Part shown: in pieces, positions 1 to 10,655 of the stretch
Layout: the number at the start of each line of letters is the position of its first letter
Numbering within the stretch: position 1 is the first letter of the stretch
Origin: Rummeliibacillus pycnus
Lineage (GTDB): Bacteria; Bacillota; Bacilli; Bacillales_A; Planococcaceae
Direction of reading: 5' to 3'
Length of the DNA stretch: 64,000 bases
NCBI RefSeq assembly: GCF_002884495.1
Contig: NZ_KZ614145.1
Span: forward strand, 1,998,423 to 2,062,422
Made by a program: the position numbers and the translations under genes
Notes under the pieces: generated by a model
Seen by the model: only the letters and a program-made list of their open reading frames with translations
Told to the model about the DNA's origin: nothing
Database searches by the model: none

Positions 1-93
1 CATATCATGAGCTAAGTAGACATTAGACATACCACCGCCACCAATGACGTCGAGAATTTTATAGCGTCCACTGATTCTTTTTCCAACGAGCAT
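1..93 (-). CDS. prkC: Serine/threonine protein kinase PrkC, N-terminal fragment
   Basis: Only the first 31 codons lie in the window; the gene runs off the left edge. They read as the start of a Hanks-type kinase: a short basic lead, then [20 protein letters not shown], which is the glycine-rich ATP-binding loop of kinase subdomain I. In Bacillus PrkC is a membrane kinase with extracellular PASTA repeats that senses muropeptides and promotes germination and translation control. It starts two bases after the prpC stop codon, the usual phosphatase-kinase pair. Family assignment rests on the loop and the context; the catalytic and PASTA regions are not visible. Confidence 0.88.
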   Translation of the reverse strand, partial: MLVGKRISGRYKILDVIGGGGMSNVYLAHDM

Positions 94-95
94 TC

Positions 96-845
96 TTACA
101 CCTCCTCAGAATCTTTTGATATTAAGATGAGAGTAATATTATCTTCTCCACCATGATCATTTGCTAATTGCACAAGTTGATTACCTTTTTCTTCTATAGT
201 GGTTTCCAATTTAATAATGTTAAGCATTTCATTTGTAGAAATTTTATTACTTAAGCCATCTGAACAAATTAGCATATATGATCCATCTACTAGTTCAACT
301 TTGTAGCTATCAGGTTCAATAGTAGATTCCGTTCCTAATGATTTAATAATATAGTTTTTCTTTGGATGACTTTCAGCTTCTTCCTCACTAATTTCACCAT
401 TATCTACGAGAATATTGACATACGAGTGATCTCTTGTCACTAATCGAATTTCTTCATCAGTAACAAAATACACACGACTATCACCCACATGGCAAATTGT
501 TGCATGATTCTCTTTAAAAAGAACTGCAATAAGCGTTGTCCCCATGCCATGGCAATCTTCATGCGTTAATGAATAATGATAAAGCGTTTTGTTGAGTTCT
601 TTTACTGTTTCAACTAACCATTCTTCGATTAGTTCACTAGATGTAAAATGGACAACATCCGCTTGCAAAAACAACTCTTCAAAATGTGTAACTGCCATTC
701 GACTTGCAACATCTCCCGCATTATGACCACCCATACCATCTGCTACAATAGCCAGCTGGTATGAATCATCACGGGAGATAAAAGTTGCCGAATCTTCATT
801 TACTGCTCTTTTCTTTCCAATATCACTTACAACTGTATATCTCAC
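96..845 (-). CDS. prpC: PP2C-family protein phosphatase PrpC
   Basis: A 249-residue soluble PPM/PP2C phosphatase that removes phosphate from Ser/Thr residues modified by PrkC. The metal-binding signatures are visible: an N-terminal RAVNEDS segment, [10 protein letters not shown] around residue 36-45, HVGDSRVYF near 118-126, [10 protein letters not shown] near 193-202, and GGEDNITLI close to the C-terminus, giving the Asp ligands of the binuclear Mn/Mg site. Length is normal for the family. The start is GTG, preceded by a GAGGTGATA ribosome site. It sits 14 bases after rlmN and 2 bases before prkC, so all three are probably co-transcribed. Confidence 0.95.
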   Translation of the reverse strand: MRYTVVSDIGKKRAVNEDSATFISRDDSYQLAIVADGMGGHNAGDVASRMAVTHFEELFLQADVVHFTSSELIEEWLVETVKELNKTLYHYSLTHEDCHGMGTTLIAVLFKENHATICHVGDSRVYFVTDEEIRLVTRDHSYVNILVDNGEISEEEAESHPKKNYIIKSLGTESTIEPDSYKVELVDGSYMLICSDGLSNKISTNEMLNIIKLETTIEEKGNQLVQLANDHGGEDNITLILISKDSEEV

Positions 846-859
846 AACGTATCACCTCA

Positions 860-1960
860 TTAGTGGGTTGTCTCTTCTTTTCTCTCCTTCGCACGTAACT
901 GACCACAAGCTGCATCAATATCAGAACCGTGCTCACGACGGATTGTAGCGTTGACACCATGTTTTTTTAATGTTCTTTCGAAATCGAAAATCTTATTTCT
1001 TGGTGTTCGAACATAATCACGTTCTGGTACATAGTTTACTGGTATTAAATTGACGTGGCATTTAATACCTTTTACAAGCTGTGCTAATTCTTCTGCATGA
1101 GCAACTGAGTCATTGACACCTCCAAATAATCCATATTCAAAGCTTATTCGACGACCTGTTTTTTCGGTATAATATTTTACCGCTTCTATTAATTCCGGTA
1201 ATTTGTATGCTTTTGCAATTGGCATTAATTGTTGACGTAATTCCTGATTTGGTGCATGTAGTGACAATGCAAAATTAATTTGTAACTGTTCATCAGCAAA
1301 TTTATAGATTTTCGGAATAATCCCACTTGTTGAGACTGTAATATGGCGAGCACCAATGTTTAATCCTTTTTCGTGATTAATGACTTTTAAGAATTGCATC
1401 ATAGAATCGTAGTTATCAAATGGTTCACCTATACCCATAATGACAACTGAGCTTACACGTTGATCTTTTTCATCTAAAGCTTGTTGTACCTTTACAACTT
1501 GTTCAACAATTTCACCTGGTAAAAGATGGCGTTTCAAACCACCTAATGTAGATGCACAGAAAGTACATCCAATTCGGCATCCAACTTGGGTCGTTACACA
1601 TACAGAATTACCATAATCATGTGCCATTAATACAGTTTCAATTGAAAATCCATCTTGTAATTGGAATAAAAACTTGATAGTCCCATCTTTTGACTCTTGT
1701 TTGACCAAAGTATTTAATGTGCTGAATGCAAATTCTTGTTGTAATTTATCGCGTAAACCTTTTGAAAGATTGGACATTTCATCAAAGCTAGTCACGCGTT
1801 TATTATATAGCCAATCAAATATTTGAGCAGCTCTGAATGGTTTTTCATTGTGCTCTTTTAACCACTCTTGTAATTGATCGGGTAATAGTGAATAGATAGA
1901 TTCACGAAGCTGTGGTTTGTCTTTTTTTACTTTTGCTGTTTTGTTTATTTCTTGATCCAT
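860..1960 (-). CDS. rlmN: Dual-specificity 23S rRNA/tRNA adenine-C2 methyltransferase RlmN
   Basis: A radical-SAM enzyme that methylates C2 of A2503 in 23S rRNA and A37 in some tRNAs. The radical-SAM cluster motif is seen as [11 protein letters not shown] (CxxxCxxC) near residues 128-138, followed by GIGEPFDN. The C-terminal [10 protein letters not shown] segment carries the second mechanistic Cys that forms the methyl-carrier intermediate. At 366 residues it is of usual length. The ATG shares one base with the rsmB stop (TAATG) and follows an AAAGGAGG ribosome site, which indicates translational coupling inside the def-to-prkC operon. Confidence 0.96.
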   Translation of the reverse strand: MDQEINKTAKVKKDKPQLRESIYSLLPDQLQEWLKEHNEKPFRAAQIFDWLYNKRVTSFDEMSNLSKGLRDKLQQEFAFSTLNTLVKQESKDGTIKFLFQLQDGFSIETVLMAHDYGNSVCVTTQVGCRIGCTFCASTLGGLKRHLLPGEIVEQVVKVQQALDEKDQRVSSVVIMGIGEPFDNYDSMMQFLKVINHEKGLNIGARHITVSTSGIIPKIYKFADEQLQINFALSLHAPNQELRQQLMPIAKAYKLPELIEAVKYYTEKTGRRISFEYGLFGGVNDSVAHAEELAQLVKGIKCHVNLIPVNYVPERDYVRTPRNKIFDFERTLKKHGVNATIRREHGSDIDAACGQLRAKERKEETTH

Positions 1961-3333
1961 TAGTGTGTGGATCCTCCTTTTTTTCTGAAAGTAGCAACAA
2001 AAAAGCCGTCGCTACCAAAATCTTGTGGAAAGACTTGTATCATGCCTTCTGTTTTTAGTGCTTGTAGTGGTTCTGGTATTCCCTCTACTTTTGACAATTC
2101 CATATCGGGATGAGCTTGTAAGAAAGCTTCAACAGTACCGTTGTTCTCCATTTTATCAATTGTACATGTACTGTAAACCATTTTGCCTTCATTTTTTAAT
2201 AAAGTATATGCAGTATTTAATAATTGAAGCTGTATTTTTTGAAGACTTTCAAAATCCTCTTCTTTTTTTGTATATTTAATATCCGGTTTACGTCGAATAA
2301 CTCCAAGTCCACTACAAGGTGCATCCACTAGTATTCGATCAAATGATTCTACATCAAATATTGAATTAGCTTTTCTTCCATCTAATACTTGAGGATGGAT
2401 GATGGATAAATCTAAACGGTCTGCATTTTGTTGAATAAGGTTAATCTTATGTGGATGAAGATCGGTCGCGATTAACTCCCCTTTATTGTCCATTTTTTCA
2501 GCGATATGTGTTGTTTTGCCTCCTGGTGCAGCGCACATGTCTAATACTCTCATCCCAGATTTAACATCTAAAGCATATGCTGGTAACATAGAGCTCTCAT
2601 CTTGAATTGTAATAAGCCCTTCTTTAAAAGCTGTCGAACGAGCTGCTTGTCCTTCAAGGATATGCAAACATTCGGGGATCACGGTACTACGTTTCACAGA
2701 AAATTTATCATCCCAAAGACTGCGTAGTGCTTCTTCTACGGTTACTTTTGTAGTATTTACACGAACCGTTTGCATAGGTGGTAAATTATTTTCATACAAC
2801 ATATCTGCTGTTTTTTCTATACCAAAGTTATCGATATATCGACGAACAAGCCATTCTGGATGACTTGTTTCAATGGCTAAACGTGTTGCATCATTTTCAA
2901 TATCTGTAGTTTCTCGAATGCCATCACGTAAAATGGAACGTAAAATCCCGTTAACTGTTGCACTAATACCTCGATGACGAGCACGGTGTTTTGCAATTTC
3001 AACTGCTTCATTTACAGCTGCATGGTCAGGAATCTTCGTTAAGAAAACAATTTGGTATAATGATAAACGCAATAGCCAGCGAACCCAATCCTCTAGTTTT
3101 CCACGTACATAGGGTTCTAAATAGTAATCAAGGGTCATCTTATACTGCAATGTTCCGTAAGTAATTTCTGTTAGTAACCCACGGTCTTTTGCATCAATTT
3201 TATATTTTTCAATTGTTTGATTTAGCAACAAGTTACTATATGCTTGTTGTTTGTCCACTGCAAGTAAGATCGTAAGTGCTGCATCCCGAACATTTCCATT
3301 CCAAATTGGCAATACTTTTTTGTTTTTAGTCAT
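1960..3333 (-). CDS. rsmB: 16S rRNA m5C967 methyltransferase RsmB
   Basis: Two-domain enzyme: an N-terminal NusB-like RNA-binding domain (about residues 10-135) and a C-terminal Rossmann methyltransferase. The SAM loop reads [14 protein letters not shown] near residue 263, motif IV is DAPCSGLG and the catalytic Cys is in YSTCTID near residue 390. It modifies C967 of 16S rRNA during ribosome assembly. The start ATG overlaps the fmt stop by ATGA, and the stop overlaps the rlmN start, so it is firmly within the operon. The length (457 residues) matches the Bacillus protein. Confidence 0.95.
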   Translation of the reverse strand: MTKNKKVLPIWNGNVRDAALTILLAVDKQQAYSNLLLNQTIEKYKIDAKDRGLLTEITYGTLQYKMTLDYYLEPYVRGKLEDWVRWLLRLSLYQIVFLTKIPDHAAVNEAVEIAKHRARHRGISATVNGILRSILRDGIRETTDIENDATRLAIETSHPEWLVRRYIDNFGIEKTADMLYENNLPPMQTVRVNTTKVTVEEALRSLWDDKFSVKRSTVIPECLHILEGQAARSTAFKEGLITIQDESSMLPAYALDVKSGMRVLDMCAAPGGKTTHIAEKMDNKGELIATDLHPHKINLIQQNADRLDLSIIHPQVLDGRKANSIFDVESFDRILVDAPCSGLGVIRRKPDIKYTKKEEDFESLQKIQLQLLNTAYTLLKNEGKMVYSTCTIDKMENNGTVEAFLQAHPDMELSKVEGIPEPLQALKTEGMIQVFPQDFGSDGFFVATFRKKGGSTH

Positions 3334-4271
3334 TCAAAATGGTCCCCAATCTGTAATTTAGAACCTACTCCATTTAAGTAATTTATAGCTTCCATACGTT
3401 TTTTACCTGATGGTTGTAAGTCTAGAATATCAATTGCTTGTCCCTCACCTGTCGCAACTGTGAAGAATTTTTTTGAAATTCCAATTACCGTACCAGGTTT
3501 TTCGTTATGCGAAGCAGTAGATTTTCTTGCCCACCAGATTTTAATGTTTTGACCATCCAAAGAGGTATAAGCGATTGGCCATGGATGTAAACCTCGGATT
3601 TGATTGTAAATAGCTGTATTATTTTTTGACCAATCAATTCGCTCTTGTTCACGAGAAATATTATGCGCAAAAGAAACTTTTGTCTCATCTTGAGGAATAC
3701 GTTGATTTGTACCATCGATAATGGAAGGTAGTATAGTTTTTAATAAATCGCGACCAACTATGCTCAATTTTTCAAATAACAAACCTGTATAATCCTCTTC
3801 TTCAATTGGCAGTGATTGTTGAGCAATAATATCACCAGCATCTAGCTTCTCAGCCATATACATAATTGTTACACCTGTCTCTTTTTGACCATCGATGATC
3901 GCTTGATGAATTGGTGCACCACCACGATATGCAGGAAGTAAAGAGGCATGAACATTAATACAGCCTAGTTTTGGTGTATCAAGTAGTTCCTTCGGTAAAA
4001 TTTGTCCAAATGCAGCTGTTACGATTAAGTCAGGCTTTAGAGAAATAATTTGTTGTAATTCCTCAGAGCCTTTTAATCTCTCAGGTTGTATAACGGGTAG
4101 GCCAATCTCTAATGCAGCTGCTTTTACAGGGGGAGGAGTTAAAACCCGTTTACGACCAACCGGGCGATCTGGTTGAGTAACTACCGCTTTAATGTCATAG
4201 CCTTCTTCATGTAACATTTTTAAAACCGGTACAGAGAAATCAGGTGTTCCCATGAAAACAATTGATATCAT
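3330..4271 (-). CDS. fmt: Methionyl-tRNA formyltransferase
   Basis: Transfers the formyl group from 10-formyl-tetrahydrofolate to initiator Met-tRNA. The N-terminal Rossmann domain begins [14 protein letters not shown], and the folate-site loop with the catalytic Asn-His-Asp set is seen in [19 protein letters not shown] (Asn and His near residues 107-109). The C-terminal OB-like domain follows residue 205. It has 313 residues, normal for Fmt. Its ATG overlaps the def stop (ATGA). Placing Fmt directly next to peptide deformylase couples the making and removal of the N-formyl group. Confidence 0.96.
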   Translation of the reverse strand: MISIVFMGTPDFSVPVLKMLHEEGYDIKAVVTQPDRPVGRKRVLTPPPVKAAALEIGLPVIQPERLKGSEELQQIISLKPDLIVTAAFGQILPKELLDTPKLGCINVHASLLPAYRGGAPIHQAIIDGQKETGVTIMYMAEKLDAGDIIAQQSLPIEEEDYTGLLFEKLSIVGRDLLKTILPSIIDGTNQRIPQDETKVSFAHNISREQERIDWSKNNTAIYNQIRGLHPWPIAYTSLDGQNIKIWWARKSTASHNEKPGTVIGISKKFFTVATGEGQAIDILDLQPSGKKRMEAINYLNGVGSKLQIGDHFE

Positions 4272-4771
4272 TGTTCTTCATCCTCCTCTGCATACATTGC
4301 CTCTATTTCTTCTAGTGTGTATTTTTTTATAATTTTTTTATCAAATAAAATGCCATGTAAATGATCTACCTCATGTTGAATAACACGAGCATCATAATCA
4401 TACGCTTCTAATTCATATAAATCTCCATTACGATCTTGTGCTTGGACTTTTACATATAATGGGCGTTCAACATCTCCATATAAATCTGGAAAACTTAAAC
4501 ATCCTTCGATATCTACTCCTGTATCTGCTGAAACTTCAACAATAACAGGATTAATAAGTTCTAAGACATCTCGTTCTTCACCAAGTTCTACTACTGCAGC
4601 TTGAATACTTTTATTCACTTGTGGAGCAGCAATTCCGACTCCATCATTTTCAAGCATGGTTTCATACATATCATCTAGTAATTGTGCTAATTTAGCATCA
4701 AAAACAGTGACCTCAGTCCCCTTTGTTTCTAATACTTTAGCGGGATTTCTTACAATTTCTAATAATGCCAT
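4268..4771 (-). CDS. def: Peptide deformylase
   Basis: A metallohydrolase that removes the formyl group from nascent proteins. All three family motifs are present: GVGIAAPQV (motif 1, about residue 45), EGCLSFP (motif 2, metal Cys) and [10 protein letters not shown] (motif 3, HExxH). An in-frame upstream extension of 19 codons exists, but [10 protein letters not shown] at 4771 is the start: it matches where family members begin and follows a GAAAAGAGG ribosome site. It has 167 residues. It lies 31 bases downstream of priA and overlaps fmt. Confidence 0.95.
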   Translation of the reverse strand: MALLEIVRNPAKVLETKGTEVTVFDAKLAQLLDDMYETMLENDGVGIAAPQVNKSIQAAVVELGEERDVLELINPVIVEVSADTGVDIEGCLSFPDLYGDVERPLYVKVQAQDRNGDLYELEAYDYDARVIQHEVDHLHGILFDKKIIKKYTLEEIEAMYAEEDEEQ

Positions 4772-4802
4772 TTTGGACCTCTTTTCTAAGTCATCATACG
4801 AA

Positions 4803-7211
4803 CTAAATGGATGAAGGATCCAAATCAACGGATAGTTGAACGCCTTTTTTAATCCATTCCGTACGATACATCCGAATAAGTTGTTGTAAAGTTTCCGTTA
4901 AATTCGGTTCTTTTTTATATTTTATCAAACATTGATAGCGATATCGATTTTGGATTCGGCTAATGGAAGCCGCAGTAGGTCCGATTAGTCCTACTTGCGA
5001 AGATAATTTAAGTTTTAACCAATCCATTGCTTTTCCAGCATACTCAGCTGCCATTAGAACATCTTCATGTGATACTTGAATAAGGACAACATAGAAATAT
5101 GGTGGGTAAGCAAATTTATGTCGCATCGCCATTTCTTGCTCATAGAATGGTTCATAATGCTGTTCTTTTGATAGTTGAATCGCATAATGTTCAGGCGTAT
5201 AAGTTTGGATAATAACCTCACCTGGTAAATCATGTCTTCCGGCACGACCACTTACTTGTGTTAGCAATTGAAAAGTTCGTTCTGCTGCACGGAAGTCAGG
5301 AAGATTTAAGGAAGTATCTGCACTTAATACACCAACTAATGTAATTTTAGGAAAATCAAGTCCTTTTGCAATCATTTGAGTACCTAGTAGAATATCTGCT
5401 TTCCCTGAGCCAAAATCATCTAGTATACGTTCGTGTGCACCCTTTTGTCTTGTTGTGTCAACATCCATTCGTAAAACTCTTGCTTCCGGAAAAACTTTAT
5501 GAATCTCAGCTTCAATCTTTTGTGTACCCGTACCAAAAAATCTTATATGTTCACTATGGCATTCTGGACATTCAGATGGAACATGTTCTTCATAACCACA
5601 ATAGTGACATTTTAATGTTTCTGAAGACCGATGATACGTCATCGAAATATCACAATTTTTGCATTGTACAACCGTACCACAATCACGACATAATACAAAA
5701 GAAGAATAGCCACGACGATTTAAAAATAATACGATTTGCTCTTTTCTCTCAAGTCTTATCTGAATCGCATCGGCTAATACAGTAGAGAACATGGACCGAT
5801 TACCGCTATGCAACTCTTCACGCATATCAATTACTTGAACAGCAGGTAATGATTGTTGTTTCGCTCTTTTAGATAATGTTAATAAGGTATATACGTTTTT
5901 CTTTGCTCGTGCAAAGGATTCTAAAGATGGTGTAGCACTGCCTAAAATAACTGGACAATGATGAAATTGACTACGCCATATTGCTATATCTCTAGCATGA
6001 TAGCGCGGTGTATCTTCTTGTTTATATGTCGACTCATGCTCTTCATCTAAAATAATTAGTCCTAAATTTTTAAAAGGAGCAAAAATAGCAGATCTAGCAC
6101 CTACTGCTACCTTTACTTCACCTCGTCCAATTTTCCGCCACTCATCATACTTTTCACCTTTTGATAGCCCACTATGCATAACGGCTACTAAATCGCCAAA
6201 TCGTGCACGAAAGCGTTCAGTCATTTGTGGAGTCAATGAAATCTCAGGTACTAAAACAATAGCCTCTTGTCCATTATCAATCGCTTCTTGAATTGCTTGT
6301 AAATAAACTTCTGTTTTTCCACTACCTGTTACACCATGTAATAAGAAAGTAGTTTCTTTCTTTTCTCTCATTGATTTTAAAATTTGTCTAAGTGCTTCAT
6401 GTTGTTCATCTGTTAATGTTAGAGCCGTAGATTTTTTGATATCTTTTGCAAAAGGATCACGATAAATTTCCTCGTGAAAATACTGCGCTGCGCCCTTTTC
6501 TACAACAGCATTTAATACTGCAAGTGTGATGTCTAATGTCTCACAAAGTTCATGAGGGATGAATTCTTCTCCTACATGTTCGATCATCCACTGCACCACT
6601 TGTACTTGTTTTTTTGCACGGGAGGAAATAGATATGGCAATTTCCTGCAATTTAGAAATGTCATCTATTACTTTTACTTTACGAATGGCTTTTACTTGTC
6701 CTTGCTGTTTGACAATTGTCTTTTGCTCTACGAATCCTTGATTCATACAATATTTAAGCGGCTTTAATAAATTTGCCGCTTCTACTTTTTTATATGGAAT
6801 CATCTCTTTTTGCCCGAATAACTCCTGTAACTCGACTGGTAAATTAGAAAGTTCTGCCGTTAACTTTATGGATTTCTCATATTTTGCGCGTAATGCTGAT
6901 GGTAACATTACCTGAAGTGCATCAATTTCATAACATAATGTATGAACTGTCATCCATTTAGCTAACTCAAGCATTTCTTCTGTTAATACAGGTTCAATAT
7001 CTAAAACTTTAGCAATTGGTTTAATTTTATCAACTGGTACATCTGTTTGTTCTTGTAATGCTGTGATAAAACCAAGAACATTTCTTGGACCAAATGGAAC
7101 TTTAACACGGCAACCGACTTCAACCAATTCTCGTAACTCTACAGGAACTAAATAATCAAATGGTCTGTCAACAGGGTAAGCAGAGACATCGACAATGACC
7201 TGAGCAATCAT
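4803..7211 (-). CDS. priA: Primosomal protein N', replication restart helicase PriA
   Basis: A 3'-5' DNA helicase that recognises stalled or D-loop forks and reloads the replicative helicase. From the N-terminus: a 3'-DNA-binding domain (PFDYLVP, residues ~15-105), a superfamily-2 helicase core with Walker A GVTGSGKTEVY (about residue 295) and Walker B DEEH, a zinc region with paired CxxC motifs (CRDC, CKNC, CHYC, CPEC near 500-545), and the second RecA lobe with QVSGRAGR. I prefer the ATG at 7211, which overlaps the coaBC stop as TAATG and is spaced from AGAAGG, over a GTG two codons upstream. It gives 802 residues. Confidence 0.95.
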   Translation of the reverse strand: MIAQVIVDVSAYPVDRPFDYLVPVELRELVEVGCRVKVPFGPRNVLGFITALQEQTDVPVDKIKPIAKVLDIEPVLTEEMLELAKWMTVHTLCYEIDALQVMLPSALRAKYEKSIKLTAELSNLPVELQELFGQKEMIPYKKVEAANLLKPLKYCMNQGFVEQKTIVKQQGQVKAIRKVKVIDDISKLQEIAISISSRAKKQVQVVQWMIEHVGEEFIPHELCETLDITLAVLNAVVEKGAAQYFHEEIYRDPFAKDIKKSTALTLTDEQHEALRQILKSMREKKETTFLLHGVTGSGKTEVYLQAIQEAIDNGQEAIVLVPEISLTPQMTERFRARFGDLVAVMHSGLSKGEKYDEWRKIGRGEVKVAVGARSAIFAPFKNLGLIILDEEHESTYKQEDTPRYHARDIAIWRSQFHHCPVILGSATPSLESFARAKKNVYTLLTLSKRAKQQSLPAVQVIDMREELHSGNRSMFSTVLADAIQIRLERKEQIVLFLNRRGYSSFVLCRDCGTVVQCKNCDISMTYHRSSETLKCHYCGYEEHVPSECPECHSEHIRFFGTGTQKIEAEIHKVFPEARVLRMDVDTTRQKGAHERILDDFGSGKADILLGTQMIAKGLDFPKITLVGVLSADTSLNLPDFRAAERTFQLLTQVSGRAGRHDLPGEVIIQTYTPEHYAIQLSKEQHYEPFYEQEMAMRHKFAYPPYFYVVLIQVSHEDVLMAAEYAGKAMDWLKLKLSSQVGLIGPTAASISRIQNRYRYQCLIKYKKEPNLTETLQQLIRMYRTEWIKKGVQLSVDLDPSSI

Positions 7212-8413
7212 TACCACATACCTTCTCTTTTTAAAATCGTAGTGAAAAGTTTTAAAGCAAGCTCTTCTTTTGGTAAATGGTCAAATGACTGTTGGAAATC
7301 GTCTTTACCAACTAATGTCACAGTATTGGTATCAGTGCCAAATCCACGATCTGATTTAGATACATCGTTGGCAACAATATAATCAGCATTCTTTTTTTCT
7401 AGCTTTCCTTTAGCATAATTCAATACATCATTTGTTTCAGCTGCAAAACCAATTAGTAATTGTTGTTTTTTACGTTCACCCAATGTTAGTAAAATATCCG
7501 TTGTACGTTCTAACTCAATAATTGAATCGCCAGCTTGTTTTTTCATTTTTTGAGACAATTGATTTTTGGGTCGATAATCTGCTACTGCTGCTGTTTTCAC
7601 TACGATATCTGCATGATCATATTCTTTTAAAATGGCTTGTAGCATATCTTCAGCACTTTCTACCGAAATTACTTTTACCCCAACCGGTGGGGTCAATGAT
7701 ACTGGGCCTGAGACTAGAATCGTTTCTGCACCAAGTTTTTGTGCAGCTGTTGCCATTGCATACCCCATTTTTCCAGAAGAAAAGTTTGTTAAATATCGCA
7801 CTGGATCGATTCTTTCTCTCGTGGGTCCAGCAGAAATAACTACCCTTTTCCCTTGTAAAGGTAAATTTTCAGGTTCAAAAAACGTTTCTACTAATGAAAC
7901 GATTTTCTCAGGTTCTTCTAACCGACCTTTTCCTACATAACCACATGCCAAAAATCCTTCTTCTGGCTCGATAAATTCGTAGCCATCTGAAGCAAGACGG
8001 GCAATATTACGTTTTACCGCTGGATGTTCATACATATGAACATTCATTGCTGGAGCAATCCAAACTTTAGATGTCGCTGCAAGTATAGTAGTTGTTACCA
8101 TATCGTCAGCTATTCCATTGGCAAGCTTTCCTATAACGTTAGCTGTAGCAGGTGCTACAATTATAAGATCTGCCCAATCCGCTAAATCGATATGTGCAAT
8201 AACGGCTGAATCCTTTTCATCAAAGGTATCTATATATACTTCATTTTTAGACATAACTTGAAAACTTAAAGGATTAACAAAACGGGTTGCAGATTCTGTC
8301 ATGATTACTTTTACGTGTGCACCTGCTTGTGATAATTTACTAACTAGTGCAACTGCTTTATAAACTGCAATACCGCCTGAAACACAAAGTAAAATGTTTT
8401 TATTTGCAATCAT
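7211..8413 (-). CDS. coaBC: Bifunctional phosphopantothenoylcysteine decarboxylase / synthetase
   Basis: Fused enzyme of coenzyme A synthesis. The N-terminal CoaC half (residues 1 to ~185) is a flavoprotein decarboxylase: the FMN-site segment VSGGIAVYKA is at the start, the ASxxxN-like PAMNVHMYEHPAV loop follows, and a conserved Cys lies in FLACGYVGKGR. The C-terminal CoaB half starts with KRVVISAGPTRERIDPVRYL and FSSGKMGYA and joins cysteine to 4'-phosphopantothenate. It has 400 residues, as expected. It follows rpoZ after an unusually structured 208-base spacer and overlaps priA. Confidence 0.95.
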   Translation of the reverse strand: MIANKNILLCVSGGIAVYKAVALVSKLSQAGAHVKVIMTESATRFVNPLSFQVMSKNEVYIDTFDEKDSAVIAHIDLADWADLIIVAPATANVIGKLANGIADDMVTTTILAATSKVWIAPAMNVHMYEHPAVKRNIARLASDGYEFIEPEEGFLACGYVGKGRLEEPEKIVSLVETFFEPENLPLQGKRVVISAGPTRERIDPVRYLTNFSSGKMGYAMATAAQKLGAETILVSGPVSLTPPVGVKVISVESAEDMLQAILKEYDHADIVVKTAAVADYRPKNQLSQKMKKQAGDSIIELERTTDILLTLGERKKQQLLIGFAAETNDVLNYAKGKLEKKNADYIVANDVSKSDRGFGTDTNTVTLVGKDDFQQSFDHLPKEELALKLFTTILKREGMW

Positions 8414-8430
8414 GTTTTTCTTCCTCTCAA

Positions 8431-8472
8431 AACAACATAAGCCCCCAAAGAAAGGAAACTTCTCTGGGAGCT
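8431..8472 (-). terminator. Hairpin just upstream of coaBC, possible weak terminator or attenuator
   Basis: Read on the minus strand, GCTCCCAGAGAAG, a five-base loop (TTTCC) and TTTCTTTGGGGGC form a long stem that contains G-U pairs. The following tail TTATGTTGTTTT is only moderately U-rich. The hairpin lies just ahead of the coaBC ribosome site (GAGAGGAAG), so it may be an imperfect terminator, a processing site or an attenuator. It is the last of several hairpins in this spacer. Confidence 0.4.
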
Positions 8473-8626
8473 TCAGCGTCGTTAGTTAATCAATTACGCA
8501 TTTAGCGTAATTGCGCCCAGATTTTAATCGAGTTGCTCGATTAATTTTCTTAAAAATCTGTGGCCTCTGCCTGCGGGCTTTAATCTAATTCAGCGAGAGC
8601 ACTTATACCCTTTGAATTAGATTAAA
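8473..8626 (-). repeat. Stacked inverted repeats in the rpoZ-coaBC spacer
   Basis: Three further inverted repeats fill the spacer. A perfect 13-bp pair (TTTAATCTAATTC at 8579-8591, complement at 8614-8626) whose second arm covers the rpoZ stop codon. A stem built from CAGATTTT/AAAATCTG outside TTAATCGAG/CTCGATTAA (8518-8560) with a bulge. A 9-bp stem CAATTACGC/GCGTAATTG with a 5-base loop (8491-8513). No ORF fits. The local GC-rich run GCCTCTGCCTGCGGGC also pairs with itself. I see this directly; its role (repeat element or RNA) is unknown. Confidence 0.55.
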
Positions 8627-8846
8627 CTTCATCTTCGTAAACTTTTGTTTCGTCTTGATCTTCTTTTGTAAGAACACCAGCAGCTACTTCTTCAAGTGCT
8701 TTTCCTACATTTTTATCAGAAATATATGAAGATAGATGTTCTGGACTTCCTTCTTGCATAGCACGAGCTCTTTTAGCAGCAAGGCTTACAAGTGAATATT
8801 TTGAATCAATTTTAGTTTTTAATACGTCAACAGATGGATATAACAT
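8622..8846 (-). CDS. rpoZ: RNA polymerase omega subunit
   Basis: A 74-residue subunit that helps fold and assemble beta-prime in RNA polymerase. The conserved N-terminal part begins [20 protein letters not shown] and continues with [11 protein letters not shown], the hallmark helix of omega. The acidic tail (DEDEV-like) is typical of Firmicute omega proteins. It begins 3 bases after the gmk stop, with an AGAGGAGAAT ribosome site, so gmk and rpoZ are one unit. Its stop codon lies inside the arm of a 13-bp inverted repeat. Confidence 0.94.
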   Translation of the reverse strand: MLYPSVDVLKTKIDSKYSLVSLAAKRARAMQEGSPEHLSSYISDKNVGKALEEVAAGVLTKEDQDETKVYEDEV

Positions 8847-8849
8847 CTA

Positions 8850-9497
<648 letters not shown>

Positions 9498-9517
9498 TCA
9501 TACAATAATTGATACTA

Positions 9518-10393
9518 TTATTCAATATTTTGAACTTGTTCTCGCATTTTCTCTAATATTGTTTTTGCTTGAACAACAGCAGTGGCTGCTTCTACTGATT
9601 GGTTTTTAGAACCAATTGTATTAATCTCACGATGTATTTCTTGCATCAAAAAGTCGAGTTTTCGACCAATCGATGTATCCTCTTGTAGTGTCTCGTCTAA
9701 TTGTTTCAAATGACTCGTTAAGCGATCTAATTCTTCCGCAATATCTGCTTTTTCAGCAAAAATTGCAACTTCTGTCAAAAGACGTTCCTCTAAATTATCT
9801 GCTTGACTAATTTCCTTTATACGTTCTACTAGTTTTTCACGATATTTTTCTACTGCTTGAGGAGAAACACTCTTAATAATAGCAATTTGCTCTTCCAAAG
9901 ACCTCTTAAAGCCCCTAACTGCAACTGCTAATTCCTGACCTTCTCTTTTTCGCATTTGAATAAGAGCAATAGCTGCCTCTCCTAACGCATTGTCAACTGC
10001 ATTTAAAAGTTCTTCTTTTGAAAGCTCTTTCGTCTGCAATATTAATGCTTGGTCAAGCTCTAAAATTTCAGACATTGACCATTGTTCTTCTAGAGGAATT
10101 TGTTGTCTTAACTCTTCTCTGGCTTCTTTATAAGCATTGACAAGTGGCCAATTTATTTGCACTGCTTGTTCGAGTGGTGTTAATTCTTTCACATAGACGG
10201 ATACATCTAACTTTCCTCTAGCTACTTTTGTAGAGAGTACTTTTTTTGCGTATACTTCCGCTTCGGTCCAGTCTTTTGGAAATCTAGTTGAAATTTCTAA
10301 AAAGCGATGATTTACCGAACGGATTTCTACTGTTAATTGAAATTGTTCCGTTGTTGTGACACCCCTGCCAAATCCAGTCATACTACGCACCAA
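9518..10393 (-). CDS. yloC: YicC/YloC family endoribonuclease
   Basis: A 291-residue YicC-type protein; E. coli YicC is a metal-dependent endoribonuclease that affects RyhB turnover. The family N-terminus SMTGFGRG, the conserved EIRSVNHRFLEISTRFP and the C-terminal GRKLDFLMQEIHREINTIGSK stretch are all seen. The middle is helical. The start is uncertain: TTG at 10393 and GTG at 10390 align with the family start, while the first ATG is at 10381. It is the first gene of the gmk-rpoZ-coaBC direction and is divergent from rqcH. Confidence 0.92.
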   Translation of the reverse strand: MVRSMTGFGRGVTTTEQFQLTVEIRSVNHRFLEISTRFPKDWTEAEVYAKKVLSTKVARGKLDVSVYVKELTPLEQAVQINWPLVNAYKEAREELRQQIPLEEQWSMSEILELDQALILQTKELSKEELLNAVDNALGEAAIALIQMRKREGQELAVAVRGFKRSLEEQIAIIKSVSPQAVEKYREKLVERIKEISQADNLEERLLTEVAIFAEKADIAEELDRLTSHLKQLDETLQEDTSIGRKLDFLMQEIHREINTIGSKNQSVEAATAVVQAKTILEKMREQVQNIE

Positions 10394-10655
10394 GGTCAGT
10401 CACATCCTTCTTTGCATACTATTTATAAGTATAGCACAAGATAAAAGTTATTGCGTATATTCATGAACTGGTTATCTTTTAATTGTACGCTAAAATTATA
10501 TTCTGTGGTTATTTTTTTAGAAAAAATTATTTATAGATTTTGTTCAAACTTAGCAATGAATTAAAGTGAATTTAGATTCTGAAATATGTAAAAGTCATAT
10601 TCATTCTAAAAAAATGGTAAGATAGAACAAAACGCTTTGAAAGAGGAAATTACAT

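Noticed and set aside
5366-5785. 139-codon plus-strand reading frame
   Set aside because: Antisense to the zinc and helicase region of priA; no support.
10394-10655. Possible small gene between yloC and rqcH
   Set aside because: The 262-base gap is AT-rich with stops in all frames; it is best seen as the divergent promoter region.
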